Positions 10,341 through 17,599 of a stretch of DNA of 18,167 bases are shown piece after piece (within the stretch, counting starts at the first letter, position 1; every line of letters starts with the position of its first letter). Location: the NCBI GenBank assembly GCA_004151065.3, contig NWUY0300011348.1, forward strand, positions 38,862 to 57,028. Direction: 5' to 3'. The DNA is from Larix sibirica (taxonomy: Eukaryota; Streptophyta; Pinopsida; Pinales; Pinaceae). The notes beneath the pieces are model-generated. The model saw only the letters and a list, made by a program, of their open reading frames with translations, was not told the origin of the DNA and searched no databases. A program made the translations under genes and the position numbers.

Positions 10341-11100
10341 CTATGCTCCTAAGCAATACAAGTTGAATCTTATCCAATCTCCAAGGACATGAATAATTTT
10401 TCTAGTTAAGCCAATTTGTTGGATTTGTGCATAATTTGTTCTTGGAGACACTAGCCATTCTTCCAAAGGAGTCACAACTGTCATAGTTGGAAATTCACTG
10501 TTGCAGCGAATTTGAAAAGGAATTGCAAATGAGGGAAACATTCCACTTGGAAATGTTTTTTTGCAATATTTGCAAATCTGGTCATCAAGGAAGATAGTTT
10601 TTATAATGTTTTCAGTTTGAAAATATCTAAATACTAAGAAAACGTTATTGTGAATTGTGTCAATGTCCTTTTGAAATTGCAATCACACACATACAGAACA
10701 TGCACAAATTGGTGTGTCTTGAATAGAATATGATATATCTAGATCAATTTAAGTGCTTTCTCATGTTGTGTTTTTATTTGATTAGTATGCTTTCCATGCT
10801 CTCGTATTCTTTGTTTCAGCCATAACAAATTTTTGTCTTTATTGTCAAGGGAAGAAGGTTCGACATCTTGCATCTCAACAAATTTGTTTTTTTTTGTGAT
10901 TGCAAAGGTTCTGTACTTTGGATAGAATTTATTTGAACTGTTTGCCTTTGAAAAAAATTTCTATTTCATTAGACTATGTCCGTTGCATGTTTTTTGTTTA
11001 GTATGTTAGTTGAATTGCTACAAACACCATGATCCAAATTAGCATTTTTTGGATTCATTGCTTTGCATTTTTTGCAATTGTCCAATGGATTACTAGAGAA
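10341..11100 (-). pseudogene. Zinc-finger-like and DUF6570-like region of copy A
   Basis: From the N-terminal side, NPLDNCKKCKAMNP and NLDHGVCSNST (near 11000-11090) give CxxC...HxxxC, as in a small zinc finger. Near 10780-10850 comes NLLWLKQRIREHGKHTNQIK, a basic helix, and near 10690 CDCNF. The frame at 10341-10682 (113 residues) reads DDQICKYCKKTFPSGMFPSF and VTPLEEWLVSPRTNYAQIQQ. This matches the CxxC...G.iP.fa...LtplEe.lisPR pattern I know from DUF6570, which often precedes Helitron_like_N. The frame ends at a TAG at 10341-10343, exactly where the reading frame slips by one base. Copy B shares that slip. The domain's function is unknown; a DNA-binding or structural role is a guess. Confidence 0.7.
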
Positions 11101-11103
11101 ATC

Positions 11104-11640
11104 CTATTGTCTTACAGGAAATGCCATTTTGCTTGAATGTATCTTTAGAAATGGATAAAAGTGTGAATGAAATGGACCCAAGGCATGTTTCATTAGATAC
11201 AGAACATGTGATGAAGTATTTGTTGGTTGAAATATTGATACAATTGTTTTGAAGTTAGTACTCCATATGCATATATTGACATCTAGTAACTTGGAAAACC
11301 ATGCAATTGCAAATTTGTTTGCTTCTATATGGACAAAGAAATATGGCCTTGGAAAATTTACACTATATCCTTTCCAATCAAATACTAGGGATTTTTTCCT
11401 TAATTGCAATTTCGCTAAGGTATATGTATAGACATTCTATATCTCTATTGTCATTGGAAAGGAAGCAATTGCAGAAGTTCTGTGCAATTGCTTTTCTTAG
11501 TGAATAGGTATAAAAAAGCGATGTCAATATGTAAATATATTCAAACATTGAATCATGGTAGTCACAAACAATAAGACCATCGATACAAAAACCTTGCTCT
11601 AATAATGCTTCTTTGGCAAAAGATGGGCCAATTTGACAAT
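11104..11640 (-). pseudogene. Second OTU-like module of copy A
   Basis: This module begins with a Cys-rich stretch (ICGYQCSNCQIG) and runs through FAKEALLEQGF, CDYHDSMFEYIY, YFFVHIEANKFAIAW, SKLLDVNICIWS and FQPTNTSSHVLYLMKHALG to HSHFYPFL. The later part parallels module 1 (SKWLNLPIDVWS...HFNATN...GHFDPLL) residue pattern for residue pattern, so the two modules look like an internal duplication. OTU domains are cysteine proteases that usually remove ubiquitin. Copy B has GDCHESMF where copy A has CDYHDSMF, so a candidate Cys is Tyr here. Whether that Cys is the true nucleophile is unclear, because its spacing differs from the usual OTU motif. Confidence 0.55.
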
Positions 11641-11689
11641 TTGAACACTGATATCCACATATATAATCAATATATTGTAGGGGTGTATA

Positions 11690-12266
11690 TTATATAAAAT
11701 CTAAGATCTCATACTTTAGAAGTGGGTCAAAGTGGCCACGAGATGGATTTTGGTCATGAAACAAGATATTTGAAGTGTATTCTATATTTGTTGCATTGAA
11801 ATGCAAATACTTTTTTCCTTTTGTCAATGACCAAACATCAATTGGAAGGTTCAACCACTTAGAAAACCATTTGATGCAAAAATTATCACCACATAGCCCA
11901 TGTATTTGGCTTTGAAGCAAACACTTGCATTCGATCCAGGTATGTAGCAACATTGTCTACATTATGTAATTTCAATAGGAAATCATTTTTCAAATCTATT
12001 CGCATTGAAAATAATGCTGCAGGATCTCCTTGCTCCAAAGAAGAGCGGAAATAGTTCACAAGTCCTTGCCTTATTTCTATTGCAATGTATCAGAAATGTA
12101 CTAGAACAACCAATGCATCAAATAAATCGCCGCTTGGCTAATAATGGAAATTGTTTAGGACAAATAAACCAAACTTTGCTAATACATGATCAATTTCTTG
12201 GCTTTGTAAACTATATATTGCAAAAGCATTAAATGCATGTAGGGAATCATTAGGGATGCAATCCAT
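11690..12266 (-). pseudogene. First OTU-like module of copy A, with probable start
   Basis: From the ATG at 12264-12266 the frame reads MDCIPNDSLHAFNAF and AKFGLFVLNNFHY, then a stop, then PSGDLFDALVVLVHF, another stop, and YIAIEIRQGLVNYFRSSLEQ. The frame at 11690-11953 follows with GDNFCIKWFSKWLNLPIDVW, TKGKKYLHFNATN, ILFHDQNPSRGHFDPLL. GDLFDAL corresponds to the OTU motif G-x-C-L-F-x-A with the Cys codon missing; copy B has GNYLFDAL there. GHFDPLL would supply the catalytic His. Some Helentron proteins are known to carry an OTU cysteine protease. Its role in transposition is not settled. Confidence 0.6.
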
Positions 12267-12475
12267 TTCTAATATATGTAAGCTTTGCGAAAAAAATCGT
12301 TTATATAGAAAAGGGGCTTGATTGCATAAACCATAAGATGAAACCTATGATATTTGTTATAATATTTTAATCATGACATAAATGCACAAAAAATAGAAAA
12401 TCAATGAAAACTACAAAGCAGAAAATATCATACATTGCTTCACAACTATGTCTTTTTCAAGAACAAAGCACCAAT
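12267..12475 (-). promoter_or_regulatory. Conserved upstream block of copy A
   Basis: These 209 bases upstream of the candidate ATG are still alignable with 17600-17816 upstream of copy B. Shared stretches include caagatgaaacc (aagatgaaacc in A), tttgttat, atcaatgaaaactacaaag and attgcttcaca. Homology ends abruptly at CCAAT in both copies. The block may be the 5' untranslated or promoter part of the element. I see no dependable TATA box, and the true 5' end of the element cannot be fixed. Confidence 0.45.
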
Positions 12476-12710
12476 AACAAGTTATACAACTTGACGAGAA
12501 CTTTATACTCAAAATGAGAACTCTAGCCATAAAAACTCATATTTTTGCATAAAAAACACCAAAAAACAACCCCAAATCAAAAAGTGGTGCTACCGATAGC
12601 ATGATCANCATATGTTGAAAAACGTATTATGGACTTGGGGCAAAATTTGAGAGCCTAGGTTTGGCCAACGTCCCCTCCCGATGGTCGGATTGGGTGAGGG
12701 GGACGTTACA
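12476..12710. other. Spacer at the copy A/copy B junction
   Basis: These 235 bases match neither the left nor the right flank of the duplicated blocks. The right half (about 12630-12710) is clearly more GC-rich than its surroundings and ends in the hairpin at 12667-12707. Base 12607 is ambiguous (N). The spacer starts exactly where homology with copy B's upstream ends and stops exactly where copy B's helicase begins, so it looks like an inserted element fragment or filler DNA. It contains no coding sequence. Confidence 0.6.
12667..12707. repeat. GC-rich hairpin at the junction
   Basis: AACGTCCCC (12667-12675) is complementary to GGGGACGTT (12699-12707), and pairing can extend inward with a bulge (CTC against GAG). 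A second small stem, CCGA against TCGG, sits inside. Helitron 3' ends carry a short hairpin before CTRR, but I see no CTRR at a suitable distance on either strand. It may instead be an end of a separate inserted element. Confidence 0.65.
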
Positions 12711-13110
12711 AGTCCTCCAAATAATTTTAATGGTGTATGCATAATTTCTCGTAGTCTTTTGTTTATGTTGTATATCATTCGAGCACCAATCAACGAGACC
12801 TCGACTATGAGCAATACTCGAAGTTGTCCATACTCTTTTGTTAATAGGTCCATTGTGTTCAATTTTAGGGGAAGCATGTTCGATGAATTTAGAGGAAGAC
12901 GTAGAGCTAAATGAAATGTTATTCCATTTGCATTGTACGTGGCCTTTCCAGTGAATGCAACTATAATCCCCCCTTTTTTAGAGGATCATTTTGAATTTAT
13001 TTATCATGGAATTGCAATAATGCATCGTAGATTGTCCTCGTGGTAAATTTTTTCCATGTTCACGCGCCTCCAGTCAAGAACAAGTACACTGGTGTTCTTG
13101 GATTATTTTT
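12711..13110 (-). pseudogene. Helicase N-terminal fragment of copy B
   Basis: Walker A is at 13048-13071. The text reads LFLTGGA, stop, TWKKFTT where GGAGTGKT is expected, so the P-loop is broken by a TGA and by Gly to Trp and Thr to Phe changes. Walker B at 12794-12805 reads VEVS instead of DEVS, losing the Asp that binds magnesium. MLPLKLNTMDLLTKEYGQ precedes it and ARMIYNINKRLREIMHTP follows. The coding match ends with FGGL; after that the frame runs into the spacer, giving meaningless residues. Compared with copy A, which keeps the core of both motifs, this fragment is more damaged at the ATP site. Confidence 0.8.
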
Positions 13111-13133
13111 CTTTTTCATTATGATTTCTTTGA

Positions 13134-13394
13134 CTATTGAATGTTGTTCTTCATTAATTTTTTCCTAGTTTCATGGTATTCAACTATACCTATGACAAAT
13201 GGCTTTTTTTCAAGTTTCATAGGAATATTGTTTTGCATTTGTTGCAGCGTCCTTTTTTGCACCAGGTCATGTTGAATGTCATATTTTTCAAACACCAGGG
13301 CATTTGACTCTTCTTCAGTGGGCACAATGTATGCAAATGCATTTTCAAGCCGAGATCTAATTGTTTCAGATGCAATATCAATATTTCCCCACAT
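13134..13394 (-). pseudogene. Rep-helicase linker fragment of copy B
   Basis: This open stretch of 86 residues contains MWGNIDIASETIRSRLENAF, AYIVPTEEESNALVFEKYDI and QHDLVQKRTLQQMQNNIPMK. It matches the copy A linker (7904-8236) closely, with mostly conservative changes, and lies in the right place just before the helicase. No fold is known. The rest of the linker (about 13400-13860) is alignable at DNA level but broken into short frames. Confidence 0.7.
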
Positions 13395-13979
13395 TGTGTT
13401 TATTTTTGGTAAAAAAATTTGTTGAACAATGTATATTTCTTCTTTTCAAGACAAATCTGCTTCCGCTCATGATTGACAAATTTCTTTTAGCAAAGAACCA
13501 TTGCTTCTATGTGGAAAATATAAAATAATTTTTTCCTTGCAAAAGTTTGATGGGTCTTTTTATTGGCTATACCAAATGTATTGTATGATGCATTTTTTTT
13601 CTTTTTTTTGGAAGTTTTATTTATAGTTGAGTACGAAGAGGCATATTATGCTAGACATATATGTTCAATTTCATGAAGGCATAAAATTTACTTGTCTACA
13701 AGCGAAGCACAGACAATGCCCTCATAATCATCAGGCTCTTGTTTCAAGAGTGCTTGTTTCTTGAGCACAAATGTCTGCTTGTTGTGTGGTGCAGTGTTGA
13801 TGAACATTGTTTTCCTTGAAGCAGTGTGCAAAGGAATTGAAAGTACAATGTGTAAAACCTATCTATTAGACATTGCTGCATATTTAAAAGTGCATTTCCA
13901 AGCTTATGAATTGTTGCAATTTTCCTTCAATATCAAAAATACATTGTTGTTTGATTTCTTGAAGTCATTAGTCATAGTT

Positions 13980-14545
13980 CTATCTATCTTCGTTATGTAG
14001 GAGCTAATGTATAATTTTTGTAGCATAGGCATCCAAGATGAATTGCGCATCTGTATTTGCTTGCCACAATTGCAGAATCAACTTGGAAAATGCATTGATC
14101 CATTTATCATATGGTGCCCTTTTTAGCATTAGGCAAGGACGATCAAGCAAAGAACATAATAGAATAATGTACTTGTAATTAGTTGCATTGATCTCAAGCA
14201 AGAACATTTCAAAAGACATGTTTCGAGAGTATTCTCTATGTTCCAATAGGGAAAGTAACTATTTTGATTTTCCATTTATGCCATTAACATTTTGTTCCAA
14301 TAGATCCAAGATAACAATTTTATCTATTGGAGGAAATGGGAAATTGAATCTACAACTATAGTGACGATTTTTCCTACATATTCTTGTCTGATGGTGGGTT
14401 TGGATATGGAGAAGGTTTTCATCAAGCAATAGTGCATCAGTGGATATATAACAATCAAGAAATTTGATAATATCATTATTAGTATTTTGTCCATGATTTG
14501 TGCATCTTTAATCCAAAGTAATCCATGTTCATCTTCGTTGCCTCT
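13980..14545 (-). pseudogene. Rep HUH/Y2 nuclease domain of copy B
   Basis: FQNRGNEDEHGLLWIKDAQ carries the HUH region at 14513-14539; the first His expected before E-H-G is Asp here (Gln in copy A). THHQTRICRKNRHYSCRFNF and PFPPIDK follow, with the Cys pair kept (copy A has lost the second Cys). After a stop, the frame at 14004-14246 gives EHREYSRNMSFEMFLLEINA, KRAPYDKWINAFSKLILQLW and QANTDAQFILDAYATK. A one-base slip then leads to YISSYITKIDRTMTN at 13994-14011, so both catalytic tyrosines remain but in another frame. HUH Rep enzymes cut one strand and join through Tyr. This one cannot work. Confidence 0.8.
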
Positions 14546-15335
14546 ATTTTGGAATTCAGTTGTAAAGGAAAAGTCTTATAGTTTTCCAAACAATGTGTCA
14601 TTACCTAAGATTAAAGTTTACAAAGCTATTATTCTATGTCTATAGTAACAACTACAAAGAACTGGATGTCTTTTGATCAATTCATCAATTGTTTCGCCAT
14701 ACCTATTGTTGCAATGCTTGTTTGGATCTTGGTTTTCAACATGCTGAAGTGCATTATATAGCGAATGCCAAAGATGCTCAGCAGTAGTGAAAATTACAAA
14801 TAATGTTGGAGGGCCAAGTTGTTGTATCATTGCGAAGAGGTCTGGTGATATGCGAATTGCTTTTAAAGAGTGGTATGCAATTGGCGATTTAAGAATATTT
14901 CGAGGTTTTTTTTGTAGATTTTACATACTTTTCCAACAACTTTTTTCCCTTTAGTTACCTTATCCGAATTGAGATCCAAACATAGCTCAATACTTGTTTT
15001 ATAATAATTTGGATTGCTTTGAAAAAAATATTTGTGATGTGCGTAAGATCCCTTGATGCTATTTGTTGATAAGAAAATTGATTTACAATGTCTTCGGGTC
15101 AATTGCAACTAGAAAAAAGCTTTGGAAAGTTTAGTTCCTTAGAAAACTTGTTTTGGAAAATGCCCAATGGTCGAAATTGTTTAGAAGGTGCAATTTGTAT
15201 GGTTCTATTATCCAAGTCATATATTAAATGAGTTTGTACATATCCATGGACCAATGTCTCAGTTATTGGCTTAAGCTCTACTTCAATGTCTATAGATTCC
15301 AAGTATTCTAGGCTTGATGAAGCATTTAAATCTTG
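14546..15335 (-). pseudogene. Helitron_like_N region of copy B
   Basis: The frame at 15099-15302 (67 residues) reads TLVHGYVQTHLIYDLDNRTI and QIAPSKQFRPLGIFQNKFSK, then ELNFPKLF, the IAP...EEL.FP.LF pattern of Helitron proteins. At about 14990-15090 another frame gives THITNIFFKAIQIIIKQVLS followed by YVWI. The frame at 14618-14830 (70 residues) reads QLGPPTLFVIFTTAEHLWHS, NALQHVENQDPNKHCNNRYG and ETIDELIKRHPVLCSCYYRH, the strongest Helitron_like_N signature in the window. It leads directly to the HUH region. Confidence 0.85.
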
Positions 15336-15526
15336 CTGGATGGTTGCGTTGAATAAATTTTCCCAATCACTATTGATTACAATGCCCTCCTTTTTTGTAA
15401 AGTGTCATTTTGCATAGGTCATTCAAAGAAGCCATAACTTTTTTTGGTTGCGTATTTCCAGATAGAAAAGCATTTTTGTATTCCAATTTATATTTTAGCA
15501 TAGTTATAACTATCATAGAATCATCT

Positions 15527-15535
15527 AGGCTCCTA
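15527..15535. repeat. Target-site duplication, left
   Basis: AGGCTCCTA directly precedes the SINE and is repeated exactly at 15636-15644. The empty site in copy A (around 10342-10352) has a single ATGCTCCTA. Confidence 0.85.
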
Positions 15536-15635
15536 AGGCCAGCAATGTAGATCACTTGGTGAGTGATGAGGCCAGAGGTTTCTGATAGTGCAAGGTGGGG
15601 TTTAAATCCCCTGCACTCTCCCGCATGAAAAAAAA
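15536..15635 (+). mobile_element. tRNA-derived SINE, 100 bp, inserted in copy B
   Basis: The insert is absent from copy A and is flanked by 9-bp direct repeats. It ends in a run of nine A (15628-15636, the last shared with the duplication). TAGATCACTTGG (15548-15559) fits the pol III A box, and GGTTTAAATCC (15599-15609) fits the B box with two changes from GGTTCGAATCC, as expected from CpG decay. GGGG-TTTAAAT-CCCC forms a T-arm-like stem-loop, extended by AGTGCA (15587-15592) pairing with TGCACT (15612-15617). The boxes start 51 bases apart, slightly more than in a standard tRNA. No non-tRNA body is visible, so it is a very short SINE or a tRNA retropseudogene. It lies antisense to the transposase and needed a LINE for mobility; none is seen here. 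Confidence 0.8.
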
Positions 15636-15644
15636 AGGCTCCTA
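15636..15644. repeat. Target-site duplication, right
   Basis: AGGCTCCTA directly follows the A-run of the SINE and equals 15527-15535. Its first A could also belong to the tail, so the duplication is 8 or 9 bases. Confidence 0.85.
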
Positions 15645-15930
15645 GCCAATGCAAGTTGAATCTTACCAAATCTACGGGGACATTAATAATTGTTCCCGTC
15701 AGGCGAATTTGTGCTATTTTATAGCCAAGTTGTTGGATTTGTGCAAAATTTGTTCTTGGCAACACTAGCCATTCTTCCAAAGGAGTCAAAATTGTCACAG
15801 TTGGGAATTTATTGTTGTGGCGAATTTGCAAAGGTGTTGCAAAGGAGGGAAATTTTCCACTTGACAATGCTTCTTTGTAAAATTTGCAAATATGGTCTTC
15901 AATATAGATAAGTCTTATAATGTTATGAGT

Positions 15931-16437
15931 TTCGAAAGATCTAAATTCTAAGACAATGTTATTGTCAATTGTGTCAAAGTCCTTTTGAAATTGAAATTGC
16001 TCACATTAAGAACATGCTTAAATTGTCGTGTCTTGAATAGAATATAGATACATCCGAATCGATTTAATTGATTTCTCATGTTGTTTTTTTCTTAGGTTAG
16101 TATGCTTTTCCTGCTCTCGCATTCTTTGTTTTAGTCATAACAAATTTTTGTCTCTATTGATAGGGACAAAAGGTCTAACATCTTGCATCGCAAAAAAGTT
16201 GTTGTTTTGTAATTGCAAAGGTTACGCACCCTGGCTAGAATTTCTTTGAACTTTTTTCCTTTTAACAAACTTCCTATTTCGTTGGACTATGTTCGTTGCA
16301 TGTTTTTCGTTTAATTGTTGGATGAAATGCTACCAACACCATGTTCCAGATTAGCATTTTCTGGATTGGTTTCTTTGCACTTTTTGCAATTGTCCAGCAG
16401 ATTACTAGAGAAAGCCTCTTATGTTACAGGGAATATA
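15931..16437 (-). pseudogene. Zinc-finger-like region of copy B
   Basis: This stretch aligns with about 10620-11100 of copy A. NLLDNCKKCKETNPENANLE and HGVGSISS keep CxxC and His, but the last Cys of copy A's CxxC...HxxxC is Gly here. Several stops follow, and the basic helix region is hard to read. It is former coding sequence by its match to copy A, with no intact frame. Confidence 0.55.
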
Positions 16438-16990
16438 TCAAATTCCATTTCGTTTGAATGCCTCTTTAGCAATGTATAAAAGTTTGAATGCAATGGAATG
16501 TTTCATTAGATACAGAACATGTGATGAAGTATTTGTTGATTGAAATTTCGATACAATTTTTATAAGTCTAGTACTCCATATGCATATATTGATATCTAGC
16601 AACTTGGAAACCCATGCAGTTGCAAATTTGTCTACTTCTATATGGCCAAAGAAATATGGCCTCGACAAATTTGCAATATATCCTTTCCAATTAGATACTA
16701 GGGATTTTTCCCTAATTGCACTTTCGCTAAGGTATATGTTTAGACATTCTATAGCTCTATTTTCATTTGCAAGGAAGAAGTTGCAGAAGGTTTGTGTAAT
16801 TGCTTTTCTCAGTGAATAGGAATAAAAAAGTGATGTCAATTTGAAAATAGATTCAAACATTGATTCATGGCAGTCACCAACAATAGGATCAGCAATACAA
16901 AAATATTTCTCTAATAATGCTTCTTTGAGAAAAGACAAGTCAATTTGATCATTTGAACACCAGTATCCACATATATAATCAATATATTAT
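16438..16990 (-). pseudogene. Second OTU-like module of copy B
   Basis: The frame at 16438-16938 is 166 residues long, the longest continuous piece in copy B. It reads SFLKEALLEKYFCIADPIVG, DCHESMFESIFKLTSLFYSY, WKGYIANLSRPYFFGHIEVD and KFATAWVSKLLDINICIWST, then FQSTNTSSHVLYLMKHS. The candidate Cys (GDCHE) is kept, unlike copy A. A deletion of about eight bases near 16496 shifts the frame just before the HFYPFL that copy A retains, so the candidate catalytic His is lost and the C-terminus (KEAFKRNGI) is out of frame. The similarity to module 1 suggests an internal duplication. Confidence 0.55.
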
Positions 16991-17599
16991 TGGGGTCTAT
17001 ATTCTATATAATTTGAGAGCCTATACAATAGAAGTGGTTCAAAGTGGCCATGAGTTGTATTTTGGTCATGAACAAGAAGATTGGAATTGTATTATGTATT
17101 TGTTGCATTGAAATGCAAATACTTTGTCCCTTTTGTCAATGACCAAACAACAACTGTAAGTTTCAACCACTTAGAAAACCATTCGATGGAAAAAATATCA
17201 CCCCATAGCCCATGTACATTATGTTGATTTGTATCTAATGCGGGCACTTGCATTCAATCCAGGTATGTAGCAACATTGTCTACACGATGTAATTCCAATA
17301 GGAAATAATTTGTCAAATTTGTTTGCATTGATTACAATGTTGCGGGATCTCTTTGCTCCAAAGAAGATCGTAAATGGTTCACAAGTCCTTGCCTTATTTC
17401 TATTGCAGTGTACCAAAAATGTACCTAAATAATCAATGCATCAAACAAATAGTTTCCTGGCTCATAATGGAAATTGTTTAGGCGAAATAGGCAAGACTTT
17501 GACAATGCACAATCAATTTCCTGGTTTATATGTGAACTATCAATTGCAAAAGCATTAAATGCATGTAGGGGAATCTATTTCATTAGTGATGCAATCCAT
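16991..17599 (-). pseudogene. First OTU-like module of copy B, with probable start
   Basis: From the ATG at 17597-17599 the frame reads MDCITNEIDSPTCI and stops. Further on come NNFHYEPGNYLFDALII, stop, VHFWYTAIEIR, and after a frame change VHGLWGDIFSIEWFSKWLKL, VVVWSLTKGTKYLHFNATNT, stop, and LLVHDQNTTHGHFEPLL. GNYLFDAL corresponds to the OTU motif with Tyr in place of the Cys nucleophile, a single G-to-A change. The candidate His (GHFEPLL) is kept. Copy A lost the same Cys by a codon deletion. Confidence 0.6.

Larger units (their letters stand above)
5852..12266 (-). pseudogene. Helentron Rep-helicase-endonuclease gene, copy A (degenerate)
   Basis: This is the remnant of one large rolling-circle transposase. 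From the N-terminus it reads: OTU-like module 1, OTU-like module 2, zinc-finger-like stretch, DUF6570-like region, Helitron_like_N, HUH/two-Tyr Rep, PIF1 helicase, EEP endonuclease. A C-terminal endonuclease after the helicase is the mark of Helentron-type elements. I place the start at the ATG at 12264-12266 because it opens the frame into the first conserved stretch (MDCIPNDSLHAFNAF) and the same ATG exists in copy B (17597-17599). At least ten stops or frameshifts break it. Motifs still legible include THHHTRTC, YISSYIIK (8763-8780), RGAGRGKT (7812-7835), DEVS (7556-7567), RTIHRAQG and LQET. The protein would nick, unwind and transfer one strand of the element in the nucleus. Copy B, directly upstream in the same orientation, matches it over 7473-12475. 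No intact product can be made. Confidence 0.85.
7473..12475 (-). repeat. Large direct repeat, block A of the Helentron pair
   Basis: This 5.0-kb block aligns along its whole length with 12711-17816. It runs from AGTCCTCC at 7473, inside the helicase, to CCAAT at 12471-12475, about 210 bases upstream of the start codon. Apart from the SINE in block B the lengths agree within about ten bases. In the roughly 108 bases from 7473 that I compared by eye, about 15 differ. To the left, block A continues into the rest of the helicase and the endonuclease; to the right, homology stops sharply. Confidence 0.9.
15336..15930 (-). pseudogene. DUF6570-like region of copy B, interrupted by a SINE
   Basis: Upstream text EDHICKFYKEALSSGKFPSF corresponds to copy A's ICKYCKKTFPSGMFPSF, with the second Cys of CxxC lost. 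The 165-residue frame at 15370-15867 then reads TVTILTPLEEWLVLPRTNFA, QIQQLGYKIAQIRLTGTIIN and VPVDLVRFNLHWLG, runs through about 36 residues of SINE and target-site sequence, and returns to transposase with LRSLDDSMIVITMLKYKLEY, AFLSGNTQPKKVMASLNDLC. Without the 109 inserted bases the two parts would be in different frames, as they are in copy A. The long open frame is therefore a chance bridge, not a conserved protein. An extra eight residues (YKIAQIRL) relative to copy A mark a small indel. Confidence 0.75.
12711..17599 (-). pseudogene. Helentron Rep-helicase gene, copy B (truncated, degenerate)
   Basis: This is the same gene as copy A, in the same orientation and upstream of it on the minus strand. 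The start matches copy A's (ATG at 17597-17599, MDCI). Order: OTU-like modules 1 and 2, zinc-finger-like region, DUF6570-like region, Helitron_like_N, Rep, linker, helicase N-terminal half. It ends after KLFGGL at 12711, between helicase motifs II and III, so the rest of the helicase and the endonuclease are missing. Stops and frameshifts are numerous and mostly differ from those of copy A. Many signature stretches are better kept here than in A (QLGPPTLFVIFTTAEHLW, SCRFNFPFPP, GARMIYNINKRL), although several catalytic residues are lost. A SINE sits in it at 15536-15635. It may be a second insertion of the element or a segmental duplication. Confidence 0.85.

Noticed and set aside
12667-12707. 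Helitron 3' end of copy B
   Set aside because: The hairpin is in a plausible place, but there is no CTRR after it, copy B stops in mid-helicase before it, and copy A has no such sequence after its own coding region.
15536-15635. Functional tRNA gene
   Set aside because: The B box has lost its CG, the A-to-B distance is too long for a standard tRNA, no sound acceptor stem is visible, and the A tail with target duplications shows retroposition.
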